DNA of 64,000 nt from Posidonia oceanica (GCA_037176725.1 JAZBRS010000050.1:10186001-10250000); one strand, 5' to 3'. Shown: positions 46,103 through 56,020, numbered from the stretch's first letter. Notes: a model not told the origin generated them from the sequence alone. Made by a program: numbers and translations.

Positions 46103-46178
46103 CGTCTTCCCCCTTTCGCTGTTTAGAGAGAGAAACTCCAACGATAATTTGCACGCGTCGTCTTCCCCCTTTCGCTGT
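46103..46178. repeat. 56-bp duplication at the LINE 5' end
   Basis: CGTCTTCCCCCTTTCGCTGT occurs at 46103-46122 and again at 46159-46178. Tandem 5' units are known as promoter monomers in some L1 families. Confidence 0.75.
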
Positions 46179-46195
46179 GCCCTAGGGCAGGCGAG

Positions 46196-48407
46196 ATGGG
46201 GTCTCCGCCCCCTCGTCCGGGGCTTCGAACTTCTTCTCCTCTCCATCCGTCTTCTCCTTCCCACCCTCGTCCAATCTGGCGCCCTAGAGCGGACTCGTCC
46301 CTGTCTGTGGGTGGCCCCTCTTCCTTAGGTATGAAGCCTGGTTCGATGGTGCTTTCTTCAGCACCGATTGGCACTCAGCAGGAGACCTCCCATCCTCTGG
46401 ATGCTGCTTCGGTTGATGCAGCTGGTGTGGATGCCTCTGTGCCGCCGTTGACCACTCCTCCCCTTGAGGCTACTGTATCGCATCCTTCTGAAGAAACAGC
46501 CAGAAATACTCCTTCGGATGGCTTGGACCCCAAGAGGAGATCATATGTTGAAGTGGCACGCACTGTACCTAGTGGTGGTGATCAGGTGTTGGATGTTCGC
46601 CGGTCAGCGGCGAGTACCTAGATCAGCTTTGGGCTTTCTTCTCAAAAAAAGTTACCACCTATTTCTATGGATGTGAATGATTCGGAGGTTACAGGTGATC
46701 CTTTGGCTTCACCCCCGCACTATCATTCTTTGTCGGAAGGTCCTCAAAAAGCTTGGTCTTTTGCTGCTTCCACCAAAGAGCATCATGTGCGGCCGATGTT
46801 TGAGGATATTCCTCTTAGGTATCCAGTGGCTAAAGGTGGCAAACAATTGGTGGTTTTTACTCCGGCTGAGGTGGGTAAACTCTCCAGTCCTTTCTCTTGG
46901 AGTTTGGTAGGGAAATTTGCTTCCAAGAGACCATCTCTAATGCAGATCAGAGTTACATTGAAGAGGGTTCGAAGTTTTTCTCAAGAATTGTTTGTGGGGG
47001 CTATTGATGATAATCATGTTATCATCAGGTTCCAGAACAGGGGTGATTTTGTTAATGCCTATATCAAGAAAGCTTGGAGGATTTTTGGGAAACACATGAA
47101 GGTATTCAGGTGGTCACCAAGGTTCACTCCAGGTACTGAATCATCTTGTGTTCCATTGTGGGTGGAGTTCCCTTGTTTGAGAGCTCATTTCCACTCTCCT
47201 AGGGCGGTGCAGTCCATAGCTGGCTTGGTGGGCAAGTATCTTTGTACTGATAAAGATGCCTCTGATTTTACAAGACCAGGTGTTACTCGTGTTTGTGTGG
47301 AGGTGGATCTCTCCAATCCTCTTCCCAAAGTTATTTGGATTGACAATGGAGGGGAGCTGGTGGCACAGAAGGTGGTCATACCTGAGGACTCGATTCCTCT
47401 TTTCTGTAGAATCTGTTATTCTCAAGGGCATTCAGACTCAACTTGTTCAAGGGGGGAAGACACTCAAGGTGAAGTCTAAGTCAGGGTATGACTCAACTAA
47501 GGATTGGGTATCTAAGTCATTTACTAAAAAAGCTGTGATGGTGCATTCTGATGAGGCTGGGGAGCCTAGCAAGAAGAAAAAGAAAACTAAGAAGAAAGGG
47601 CTAAAAAAAGTTGAGAAGAAAGTGCACTTTGAGGTGTGTGTGGAAAATAAGGAAGATTGTTTATCTACTCCACCTGATGAGTCTAATATGGACAGGAGTT
47701 ATGCAGCTAGTATGGATCTGGATCAGATCATATCTGAACCAGTTGGTGGGAAGCTGTTGTGTGAAGATGTATTATGCTCTGGAAGGGTCGTTGATCTGCT
47801 AACAGTGGGGGCTTCTGCTGTCGATGCTGGTGAGCAATTTGGCCCTATTGAGTACAGGATGGAGGCTCCAGGAGTTCGGCAACCGGTTGAGGGAGTGCAT
47901 GCTATAGAAGCAAAGGAGGGGAACAATAAGAGGGAGTCTGCCATTTCGGGTGGTGAGGTGGATTTCCCTAATTCTCAAGCAGATTTGGAGACTAAAGAGG
48001 AGCAGGAACAAGCAACCTTGGGTCGTTGGAAAGAGTTGATTACTTCCATGCATATGTCTGCCAAGAAACAAGTTAAAGGGAAAGCTTTGCTTGCTTATGG
48101 TGAGGCAGAAGACCTGAAGGCTCTTCATAAAGACCTTAAAGATGCCAATTATGATTCTGGGGAGATAGAGGATATTCTCCCCCCTCATGATTTGCTCTAT
48201 GAATTGACTAGGGATTCTCTTGCTCAGAGGGAGGAATCTTTTGATTCTGATTGTGATTTGGGAGAGGATTCCCAGGAGGGTAGTGATAGGGCCCCAAGCT
48301 TAGATGATATCTATTATGATGTTGAGTATCCTAAAGCTGGAAGGCTTGGTAGAAAATACAAGCACAAGGATTATTCCACTTTAGTCGCACCGGGTGGTCT
48401 GCGTTGA
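46196..48407 (+). pseudogene. LINE ORF1 with DUF4283 domain and CCHC zinc knuckle
   Basis: RNA-binding ORF1-type protein of plant LINEs. From ATG 46196: Ser/Pro-rich N-terminus, SYVEVAR block, TAG at 46619-46621, then in the same frame the DUF4283 domain (about 46,880-47,340; SWSLVGKF, VIIRFQN, FRWSPRF, VPLWVEF), the linker VWIDN-like PKVIWIDN, and a knuckle CRICYSQGHSDSTC (C-x2-C-x4-H-x4-C). A 1-bp change in the G run near 47451 ends this frame at 47479; the other frame continues with a Lys-rich NLS-like stretch (47570-47615) and a long acidic tail to TGA 48405-48407. Two lesions make it inactive as it stands. The C-terminal tail of about 300 aa is unusually long and has no domain I recognise. 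Confidence 0.85.
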
Positions 48408-48600
48408 TCGAGGAGGCTTCGTTCCAACCGTTAGAGAAAGCTGCCATCTTTTGTGGATTTAGAGGTCAAGTCTGAGTGATGTATCTTCTTACTGTTTTCT
48501 TTATCTTTCTAAGACTCTTGTGTGTTGTCTGTATCCCAAGAGTCTGGTTGTAATCTTTTTTGTGGTGCAATGAAGATTATGCCATTAAATTAAAAAAAAA
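48408..48600 (+). other. 3' UTR and poly-A of the LINE
   Basis: Ends GTGCAATGAAGATTATGCC then ATTAAATT and a run of A; typical LINE tail. Confidence 0.75.
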
Positions 48601-49454
48601 AACCACAACCATCCCAAATCCCAAAACCTCAAACCCTAAACCCTAAACCCTAAAACCCTAAAACCTAAAACCCTAAAACCTAAACCCTAAACCCTAAAAC
48701 CTAAAACCAAACTCCAAATCAAACTCTTTCCAAACCCCAGAACAAACCCCAAAACAAACCCTCAAACCGAACCCTAAAATCACACTCTTTTCTAAACCAA
48801 AAACCACTCACCTAACCCTAGAAATTCTAGGAAATCCACATCTAAACCCATTCATCAAAACTTAGAATCAAAGCCCTAGAAAAACCCTAGAATCACCACA
48901 CACGTAAACCCTAGGGACCAAACACAAAACCTAGAAACCAAATCCACAACTTAGAATCAAAAACCTAGCAAAACCAACCTAAACCCTAAACCCTAGGGAC
49001 ACTTCACACAACACCTTAGAAAAATCCTAAACCCTAGAAAAACCTAGGTTAAACTCAAACTCAAACTCAAAACCAAACTAAACCCTAAACCCTAGGGACC
49101 AAACACAAAACCTAGACACAAAATCCTAGGTTTAGGCCCAATTTTCAACCCACATGAACCCTCACAAAACCTAGGAACACATAAACCATAGGTCACTCAC
49201 ACAAAAAACCTAGAAAACTTAGGTTAAATCAAAGCACAAAAACCTAGAAGACTTAGGATAAATCAAAACACTTAAACCCTACAAAACCTATGTAGAAACC
49301 ACACCTAAACCCATCTCTAAACCCAAAACCCTAATTCCACTAAAAAAACCAAAACCTAAACCCATGCATTCACCCAAACCCTAGTGCCATTCAAAAAAAA
49401 AAAAAACCAAAGAAACCTAAACCCTAAATCTCACCCTCATCGCCTCCCCACCGA

Positions 49455-49461
49455 TATAAAA
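49455..49461 (+). promoter_or_regulatory. TATA box of LTR3
   Basis: TATAAAA in CACCGATATAAAAACCC, between the A/C-rich U3 and the GC-rich part, at the same relative place as TATAAG in LTR2. Confidence 0.55.
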
Positions 49462-49915
49462 ACCCTAGCAACCCTAGGAGAGAGGAGGAGGAAACGAAAC
49501 AGGAGGGAGGAATCAAAGAAAGAAAAAGAGGAACCTAGAGAAGAAACGGAGGAGAGAGAGAGGAAAAAAAGAACTACCCTAACAGCCGACCACCTTCCTC
49601 CATCAGCCAGCCCCTCTCCCTTGCCTTCATCCATCATTCTCCACCTCCAAGAGCTGCCCACGAGCCCACCTGCCAGCACCTTCACCGGCGAGAGGAGAGG
49701 ATAACCAGAGGAGAGAGAAACGATATTTCTCTTCTCAACTGAACTACACCGCACGTCCGCCCCTCTCCTTTGCTTCCACAGCCTTCATCCATTGCCCTCC
49801 ACCTTCACGAAGCCCATAGAAGACCACCTGCAAGAGCCATCACTCGGTGAGAGCACAGAGAGAGAAAAAAACCAGAAAAAAATCCACAGAATCCCCACGA
49901 GCTCATCGGACCTCC

Positions 49916-49936
49916 TCGCGCACTCCAACAGGTAAC
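49916..49936 (+). promoter_or_regulatory. Donor-like site in LTR3
   Basis: CTCCAACAG followed by GTAACC near 49930. LTR1 (AAACAG then GTAAAC near 6967) and LTR2 (CCGCAG then GTATTT near 22946) have a donor-like site at the same place. Inferred only. Confidence 0.3.
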
Positions 49937-50279
49937 CGGACCTCCCCCTAGATCCGCCTCATTCCCCTCTTCATCCCCATGTATTTTGTTTCGTGTTTCG
50001 TGCCCTGGTGCGCCGCCGAAGCCTCGCCGGAGTTTGCCGTCTTCCCCGGCACCAGTCGCCGGTGCAACGCGTGTAGCAACGCGCCACGCCGCCTGCCGCT
50101 CCGTCGAGCCCCACCGCACCTCCGCCGATCCGCCCCGCGCGCCGCCCGAGCCGCGCCGCCTCCCTCTCCGCCGGTGTAGAGCATCTTCCTCGGCAAGCAG
50201 CACCGCTTCCTGTAGCATTTTCTTTTTTTATTAGCATTAGTTTAGGTTTTGGATTATTTTTCCTTAGCTTAGTATCTTT

Positions 50280-51080
50280 TACATTACATTGCATTTACTT
50301 CTTTTAAGGTATTTTTATTACATTTAGGTCCAGCTGCAGTTTAGATTTCATTTAATGTTTGAATTAAACTATATTGCATTGCGTTAAATTCCTATCTTTT
50401 CTTTTTATTACATCTTAGTCCTGTTGCAGTTCAAAATCTTTTAGCTTTCTTTAGTTTTAGCCCAGTAACTAGTTTTCTTTACATTTGGGTCCTGTGGTTG
50501 ATTAATATCATTTAATTTCATATTTTTTTAGCTTATTACATTGCATTTATCTCTTGCTATTTTATTTTATTTACAAATCAGTCCTCTGTTCAGTTGTTAA
50601 AGTTATTTAATTTCATACTTTATCATATTACATTGCACTTTTATTCTATATTATTTTATTATTACTTTCCAGTCCTCTACATGTTAGAAAAATCATTTAA
50701 TTTCATACTTTACCATATTAAATTGTATTTTAGCCCCTGCATTTATTTAATTTGCATTTTAGTCCACTGTATTCATTTACAGCATTTATTTAAATTGCAT
50801 TTTTTCCATATTGCATTGCATTCCAGACCCTGCATTTTATTGCATTTGCATTTAGGTCCTCAGTCCATTCAGATTTCATTTAACCTCTGTTTTAAAACCT
50901 TATTGCATTATTAAAAAACCCAGGAACTTATTTTTATTGCACTCAGACCCCTAGGTTTGCATATTCATTGCATCCAGGTCCCTATCTTTTCAAAATCATT
51001 GCATATAGGTCCCTAAGTTCGCATTTAGTTGCATCCATATCCCTAGGTTTGCATTTTAATTACATTTAGGTCCTTTTCTC
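50280..51080. repeat. Degenerate GCATTTAGTCC repeats of LTR3
   Basis: T-rich field with imperfect TTGCATTTAGGTCC words every 30-50 bp, like 7440-8400. Confidence 0.7.
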
Positions 51081-51197
51081 ACATTTTTGCATGCATTTGC
51101 ACTGTTTTGCATACATTTGCATCGTTTTGCGTGCCCGCACCCTATTTTGCTTGCGTTTGCATGGTTTTGCGTGCCCGCTCCTGTTTTTCCTCATTTC

Positions 51198-51360
51198 TTA
51201 CACCGTTTCGCGTGCCTGTCTCGTTTCTTGCACCGTTTTGCGTGCCTGCTTTGTTTCTTGCACTGTTTTGCGTACCTGTTTCGTTTCTTGCACCGTTTTG
51301 CATGCCTGCCTTGTTTCTTGCACCGTTTTGCCTGCCCACTTTCGTTTCTCACACCGTTAT
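51198..51360. repeat. 30-bp tandem repeat in LTR3, about 6 copies
   Basis: CACCGTTTTGCGTGCC at 51201, 51231, 51261, 51291, 51321 and 51352: exact 30-bp period, same repeat as in the other LTRs. Confidence 0.88.
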
Positions 51361-52102
51361 GCGTATTTGCTCCGGTTTTCCTTTGCATGTTGCCTGCATT
51401 GCACGGTTTTACCTCTGCTTTGTTTTATCGCCTGCATTTGCATGTAGCGTAGTGATGTTTACTACCAGTAGTTCTTACGACCCAAGGTTCGCCCTATTCG
51501 AAACGCTGACAACGTAGCTGAGCACATAGATCGCACGTTTATTTTCTTTCCGCGCATCACAACACTTAGAGCATGTATTCACGCATGTTTATTTCAGCAT
51601 ACATGGCATTTAGACATTTAGGCAGTTAGGCAATCATTTGAGCACCCATAGCATAGGTATAGCATCCCTCGTCCCTTGGACGTGCAGTTAGGTAATCATC
51701 GCCGATATCATGTAAATGCGAGCGAGAATAGCCAAGAAAGACCGATTCCGAGCGTGTCGAGGGTGCCTAATACCTTCCTCGCGTGTAACAGGAGTCCTTA
51801 CCCTTTCTCTGGACACACAATGACCGTTTTACCCTTATCCTTGGCATGAGTCATTCATTTTGCATAACATTGCATCCATCTGCATGTTTTCCTATATTTC
51901 CTCAGTTTTCCTCGTCTCCCGACTTAATAGACTAGGCGGCGACTCTGTATTTGCTTTATCTTTGTTTTTCCCCCTTTCTTTCGGTGTTTTGAGTCGAGTT
52001 TCCTCCTCGGATCACCCGCTAATAGTGAACCTGATTTTCGATCGGTGCACGCGAGCTTTGGCAGCGTCCACGGATGATCGCGAAACCCACAGGATCGCTA
52101 CA

Positions 52103-52322
52103 ACATGACGCTATGTGATGATGGTGGTGTGATAAGTTGACAGACCTATCATCGGATAGTTGAGGTTATTAGCCCAAGGAGTTAACGAACTCATCACTGG
52201 ATAGTTAGAGATTATCGGCCCTATGAGGAGTTAACGGACTCTTCACCAGATAGTTAAGGATTATCGTCCCTATGAGACGATACCAGAGGGCAGCAAAGAT
52301 GCCCCTGGTATCGAGGGTGATG
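52103..52322 (-). repeat. Inverted hairpin-unit field next to LTR3
   Basis: Read on the minus strand it shows GATAATCTCTAACTATC, GATAATCCTTAACTATC and GATAGGTCTGTCAACTTATC units like those of 1.7-3.7 kb, and GATACCAG (52280-52287) with CTGGTATC (52306-52313). It is therefore a fragment of a Tat-type 3' region in the opposite orientation to LTR3, directly abutting LTR3's end. Confidence 0.65.
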
Positions 52323-52404
52323 ACAGCCAGCGAGTCTGTCAAGTGTGGATATGGGATTTTGAGAGGAGAAAGGCACTTTTCTGTGTTTGTTGCTTTCTCG
52401 GCAT

Positions 52405-52816
52405 CCCCTTCTGTTTGTATTCGATCTCGCCACTCCACGGGTGATGAGGTCGATGTGATCGCCACTCTCAATTTACTTGTGCTGGCCCTCGAGATGCCTG
52501 GGGAGATTGATCGGTGTGGGTTCAGCTACCTCGGGACAACGCTGTGGATATGGGGTTTTGGGTGAGGGAGGAGAAGATGGTGATGAAAGTGATGGCGAGA
52601 TGGATGGTTCCTGGGGACGAAGAATGCCTCTTTTGGCTCCCTCTTTTGCTCACCCTATCTTCTCTTCCTCGAGGTTCCCCTTCTTTGTATCCGACTCCGT
52701 CACTCCACGTGTGATGGAATCGGTGTGATCGCCACTCTCGGTTCGCTTTCGCTGGCCCTCGAGATGCCTTTGGGGAGATGTAATGTGGTTGCGGGTTCAG
52801 CTACCTTGGGACAACG
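52405..52816. repeat. 272-bp tandem duplication
   Basis: The segment from CCCCTTCT (52405) to TACCTCGGGACAACGC (near 52550) recurs from 52677 to about 52816 with roughly 80% identity (CCACTCCACG, GTGTGATCGCCACTCTC, CTGGCCCTCGAGATGCC). No coding sense. It may be part of the leader or 3' region of an element I cannot place. Confidence 0.75.
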
Positions 52817-53380
52817 CCAGCATTGCCCAAGGGTGCCCGTGCTTGGTAAGTTCTTTCTTCCTTCTTCCTCCTTGTATGACAAACGTTAGCAAAGCAAAAG
52901 CAAGACAATATATAAGTGGATTAATATGTGTAGCAATCTATCCAGAATTAGTAAAAAAGAAAGCAAAGGAAACGTGGTGAAATATGTACCCGAGGGGTTT
53001 GATCCCCCCAGTTGCAAATGAAAGAGATGTATGCCTAGTTAACAGTACATGATCTTGGAATAAAAAAAATGCTTGACTATGCTATGGAATTAAACAAATA
53101 ATGACAGAAATAAAGGAAGAAATGTATGAAACAGAGTTCCCTTTGTCTATGCACAAGGTGCAAACCGTGTTAGCATGAAGCCAACAACGACAAAAGGATC
53201 CTCTAGCTAGCTCTCAGACTCTTTTCTTTCAAAAAAAAAAACTTCTCTTTTCGCTCTAAGTTCTTGAGGAGCTCACTTCTCTAAGATTTTTAATCTCAAG
53301 AGTATGTGAATTCCAAAAGCTTCTTAGCTTTTTCCCTCTCTCCAAAATCCAGCCTTGAATACTATGGGAGGTACCCATGC

Positions 53381-53387
53381 TTTTATA
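53381..53387 (-). promoter_or_regulatory. TATA box of the element E LTR
   Basis: TATAAAA on the minus strand within CTTCTATAAAAGCATGG, 65 bp downstream (minus strand) of the nearest motif copy. Confidence 0.6.
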
Positions 53388-53451
53388 GAAGCAAGGGAGG
53401 AACAAAAAAGGACACAAATGCCAAGTCAGCAGAGTTTCCTGTTTCAGAAGT

Positions 53452-53717
53452 GTTATACGCTGGAAAACCAACGTATAACGTTATAAGCAGGAGAATTCGC
53501 GTGTAACGACCTCCGAGGCATAACTGCCAGGATCAGAGAAGATTCTCCAATTAATGAGTCCTTAAGTTCGATTAAACTCGACTTTGATGGCTTTGACGGG
53601 TCAATAGGTTCTAAAGATGGCAAAAACACAATTTTTGGATTAGGCCAAATATGGAAAGCTTTGGCTGACTGGGTTGCCACGTTGGACGCTGCAGAGCCAG
53701 CAGCCAACGTTGTACGC
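53452..53717. promoter_or_regulatory. AACGTT-NN-ACGC motif cluster 1 (U3 of element E)
   Basis: Copies or near copies: GTTATACGC at 53452, AACGTATAACGTTATA around 53470-53485, GCGTGTAACG at 53499, ACGTTGGACGC at 53679-53689, AACGTTGTACGC at 53706-53717. They lie upstream of the minus-strand TATA box. Confidence 0.7.
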
Positions 53718-53932
53718 GGTTAATTCAGCGGACAACACCCTTAATCAGTTTGCCTTTCAAATTTGGTCAATACGTGAAGAACACTCAAGTTGCCAACATT
53801 TGGGGCTTAACAGGTAAAGCATTTTGAACTTGAGAGGGACATTTAGCTCAAGCGAGATTCAAAAATGGATGGAGGGCCTCTAAGAGCGATCTAATGCAAG
53901 AGACTATCCTAACATGAAGGAAGTGCCAAAAT

Positions 53933-54005
53933 GGGGTATCTACAGATTGCCCCTCCTTGAAGATGGCTTCGGCACGAAGCTATCTACAAGGGGAGACGAT
54001 ACCCC
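53933..54005 (-). promoter_or_regulatory. PPT hairpin at the 3' junction of element E
   Basis: Outer stem on the minus strand pairs GGGGTATC (54005-53998) with the LTR start GATACCCC (53940-53933). Middle stem pairs CCTTG with CAAGG (plus 53955-53959 and 53987-53991; the CAAGG side on the minus strand begins the PPT). Inner stem AGATGGCTTCG/CGAAGCTATCT (53961-53971, 53975-53985). Same plan as at 4.2 and 45.9 kb with paired base changes. Confidence 0.7.
53950..53958 (-). other. Polypurine tract of element E
   Basis: AAGGAGGGG on the minus strand, then CAATC and the LTR terminus TGTAGATACC. It differs from AGGGAGGGG-CATC of A and C by one purine change and one spacer base. Confidence 0.75.
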
Positions 54006-54129
54006 CGTGTGGCGCTACCTGGGGGTCCTAAATGAAATCCAATGCCTGCTGCCACCAGACTTGGATGGGACACAAAGAGGGTTGGCTAAAGAAACACGGC
54101 CAAGGGGATTGCGCAAGGGGAACAAACTA

Positions 54130-54330
54130 ACGACATGCCACGGGGAAGACCCGTGGGGGTCAAGCTAAAAGACACTGCCGCGGGGAAGACCCGCGAGGGT
54201 CAAACTAAAAGACATGCTACGGGGGTGGCCCGTAGGGGTTAAACTAAAAGACATGCTGCGGGGATGGCCCACAGGGGTCAAGCTAAAGGACACTGCCGCA
54301 GGGAAGACCCACGGGGGTCAAACTAAAAGG
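54130..54330. repeat. 39-bp tandem hairpin repeat, 5 copies
   Basis: Units start GACATGC/GACACTGC at 54132, 54171, 54211, 54250 and 54289. Stems: CCACGGG/CCCGTGG (54138-54144, 54150-54156), CGCGGG/CCCGCG (54179-54184, 54190-54195), CTACGGG/CCCGTAG (54217-54223, 54229-54235), CTGCGGG/CCCACAG (54256-54262, 54268-54274, one mismatch). Loops are 5 nt. The changes keep pairing. Confidence 0.9.
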
Positions 54331-54540
54331 ATGGATAGCTAATGATTCCGACGACCACTCAATGCGGATGTAGTACAATGCGAATGCAGTACAATGCGCT
54401 ATACATGGATGCGTGCTAACAGGAATGCAAAAGGGGTCATGATATGCAATGCATGACCCTAGGTAATGAGGTTCCTCCATCATCGCCGGTTTTAATTTGT
54501 ATACTGGGTTGGCTCAGGAATTTTTCTCACCACCCAAGGC
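54331..54540. other. Spacer between repeat fields of element E
   Basis: Contains two short ATGCGGATG/ATGCGAATG-type words but no array and no gene. Confidence 0.4.
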
Positions 54541-54945
54541 GGACTGACACATGCGGGAATGCAATTTGTCATGATCAGGTGCCCTTTCCTCGAGTGTAGC
54601 CTACACTCTCCCAGGGACCGTCGTCTCATGATACGCGGATTGGTGAGTGAGAGGTCCATGATGCTCCCAGGCAACAGGGGAAACGACCTCTTCTCTGCCG
54701 ACCACGTTGGCTCAATTCGTCACAATTAGGAGTCCTTTCATCGAATGTTGCCTACATTCTCGATAGAGACCGTCATCCCGTGACCCGGAATCAATGAACA
54801 ATGAGTCCATCGATACCGTTGGCGTTATTCGTCAGAATCAAGTGTCCTTTCATTGAATGTTGCCTACATTCTCGGTAGGGACCATCATCTTCTGACCCGG
54901 GGGTTAATGAACAGGGGGTTCACTAATACCGTTGGCTTTGCTTTG
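54541..54945. repeat. Three-copy repeat with GAATGT/ACATTC hairpin
   Basis: CCTTTC anchors at about 54583, 54734 and 54846 (spacings 151 and 112). Copy 1 has GAGTGTA/TACACTC around GCC (54592-54608); copies 2 and 3 have GAATGT/ACATTC around TGCCT (54743-54759 and about 54855-54871). The G-C pair at position 3 is replaced by A-T. Confidence 0.8.
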
Positions 54946-54949
54946 TTGA

Positions 54950-55640
54950 CCCGATCATGCTCCGGAGTTCTTTGTGCTGATTGATTTTGCTTTCTTTGTC
55001 CGATTGTGCTCTGGGGTTTGCTTTGTATGTCCAGTTGTGCTCCGGGGCTTGCTCTGTATGTCCGGTTGTGCTCCAAGGCTTGCTTTGTATGTTCGGTTGT
55101 GCTCCGGGGCTTGCTTTGTATGTCCGGTTGTGCTCCAGGGTACCTGCTTTTGATTGACTTGCTTTGTTTGTCCGGTTGTGCTCCGGGGTTTGCTTTGTAT
55201 GTCCGGTTATGCTCCGGGGTTTGCTTTGTATGTCCGGTTGTGCTCCGGGGCTTGCTTTGTATGTCTGGTTGTGCTCCGGGGCTTGCTTTGTATGTCCGGT
55301 TGTGCTTCGGGGATCTTTCTTTGATAGGTTTGCTTCGTTATTCCGGTTATGCTCCGGGGATCTTTGCTTTGGTGTCCCGATTATGCTCCGGCGATCTTTG
55401 CTTTGGTGTCCCAGTTATGCTTCGGGGATCTTTCTGATTGATTTGCTTTGTTGTCCCGGTTATGCTCCGGGGATCTTTACTTTGGTGTCCCAGTTATACT
55501 TCGGGGATCTTTGCTTTGATGTCCTGGTTATGCTTCAGGGATCTTTCTGATTGATTTGCTCTGTTGTCCCGGTTATGCTCCGGGAATCTTTCCTTGGTAG
55601 GTTTGCTTTGTTATCCCAGTTATGCTCCGGGGATCTTTCT
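54950..55640. repeat. About 30-bp tandem repeat, roughly 20 copies
   Basis: Unit TTTGTATGTCCGGTTGTGCT then CCGGGGCTTGC, changing after 55310 to a TTGTCCCGGTTATGCTCCGG form with GATCTTTGCT. Many units hold CCCGG/CCGGG around a 7-nt loop; at 55523-55540 it is CCTGG/CAGGG. The Cys/Gly/Leu-rich frame across it is an artefact. Confidence 0.88.
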
Positions 55641-55649
55641 GATTGATTT

Positions 55650-55945
55650 GCCGAGGGGATTACCCAAGGGAGGCAGAAAATAAAAAACCTGACATGCCTA
55701 AGGGAAGAGCCAAGGGAGTCGAAAATAAAAGCTTGACGTGCCTAGGGGAAGACCCTAGGGAGTCGAAAATAAAAACTTGACGTGCCTAGGGGAAGATCCT
55801 AGGGAGTCGAAAATAAAAACTTGACGTGCCTAGGGGAAGACCCTAGGGAGTCGAAAATAAAAACTTGACGTGCCTAGGGGAAGACCCTAGGGAGTCGACA
55901 ATAAAAACTTGACGTGCCTAGGGGAAGACCCGAGGGAGTCGAAAA
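55650..55945. repeat. 44-bp tandem hairpin repeat, about 6 copies
   Basis: Unit contains CCTAGGGGAAGACCCTAGG then GAGTCGAAAATAAAAACTTG. CCTAGGG pairs with CCCTAGG over a 5-nt loop in the regular copies. The loop GAAGA is the same as in the 39-bp repeat 1.4 kb away, so the two arrays are probably related. Confidence 0.88.
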
Positions 55946-56020
55946 GGATACTCTTTGGCCTAGCTTGCTTTGTTGACCCAGTGTGCTCCAGGTTTCTTTG
56001 CTTTCAATTCTACTTTGCCC

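Larger units (their letters stand above)
46104..48600 (+). mobile_element. ORF1-only LINE (half-LINE) insertion
   Basis: Flanked by AACCACAACCATC at 46091-46103 and 48601-48613, and ending in about nine A after TTAAAT. Inside are a 5' region with a 56-bp duplication, one ORF (DUF4283 plus zinc knuckle) and a ~185-bp 3' UTR. There is no endonuclease/RT ORF2. Intact target duplications, a 5' end with promoter-like repeats and a poly-A tail show that the 2.5-kb form itself was inserted, so mobilisation in trans by a full LINE is likely. It is comparable in design to ORF1-only derivatives of mammalian L1. Confidence 0.88.
45909..52102 (+). mobile_element. LTR3, 3' LTR of a different Tat/Ogre subfamily, containing a LINE
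   Basis: Begins TATAGACACCCC after the PPT (the canonical TG has become TA) and ends ...GGATCGCTACA near 52102, with no PBS after it, as expected for a 3' LTR. It keeps the module order of LTR1/2/D: A/C-rich CCTAAA start, TATA, GC-rich part, TTGCATTT repeats (50280-51080), 30-bp repeats, and the conserved GAGGGTGCCTAATACCTTCC segment (51755-51830). Most of it does not align with LTR2, so the 5' and 3' ends of C are from different subfamilies. Without the LINE it is about 3.7 kb. Confidence 0.8.
52929..53944 (-). mobile_element. LTR of element E (3' LTR, minus strand, ~1 kb)
   Basis: On the minus strand it begins TGTAGATACCCCATTTTGGC directly after a PPT. TATAAAA is at 53387-53381. U3 contains the AACGTT-NN-ACGC motif cluster (53452-53717). 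The end is uncertain: GATTGCTACA at 52929 resembles the other LTR ends, while TTTGCA at 53013 is another option. No gene lies between 52817 and 53944. Confidence 0.5.

Noticed and set aside
20097..52107. LTR2 and LTR3 as the two ends of one simple insertion
   Set aside because: Flanking 5 bp differ (CCGAC and ACATG) and the LTRs are of different subfamilies.
52994..53010. TGGGGGGATC on the minus strand as a PBS for element E
   Set aside because: It is a GGGG/CCCC hairpin rather than a clear tRNA match, and the adjoining LTR is attached to a PPT, so it is a 3' LTR where no PBS is expected.
54950..55640. A 143-aa Cys/Gly/Leu-rich protein
   Set aside because: It follows the 30-bp repeat unit; composition and period explain it.
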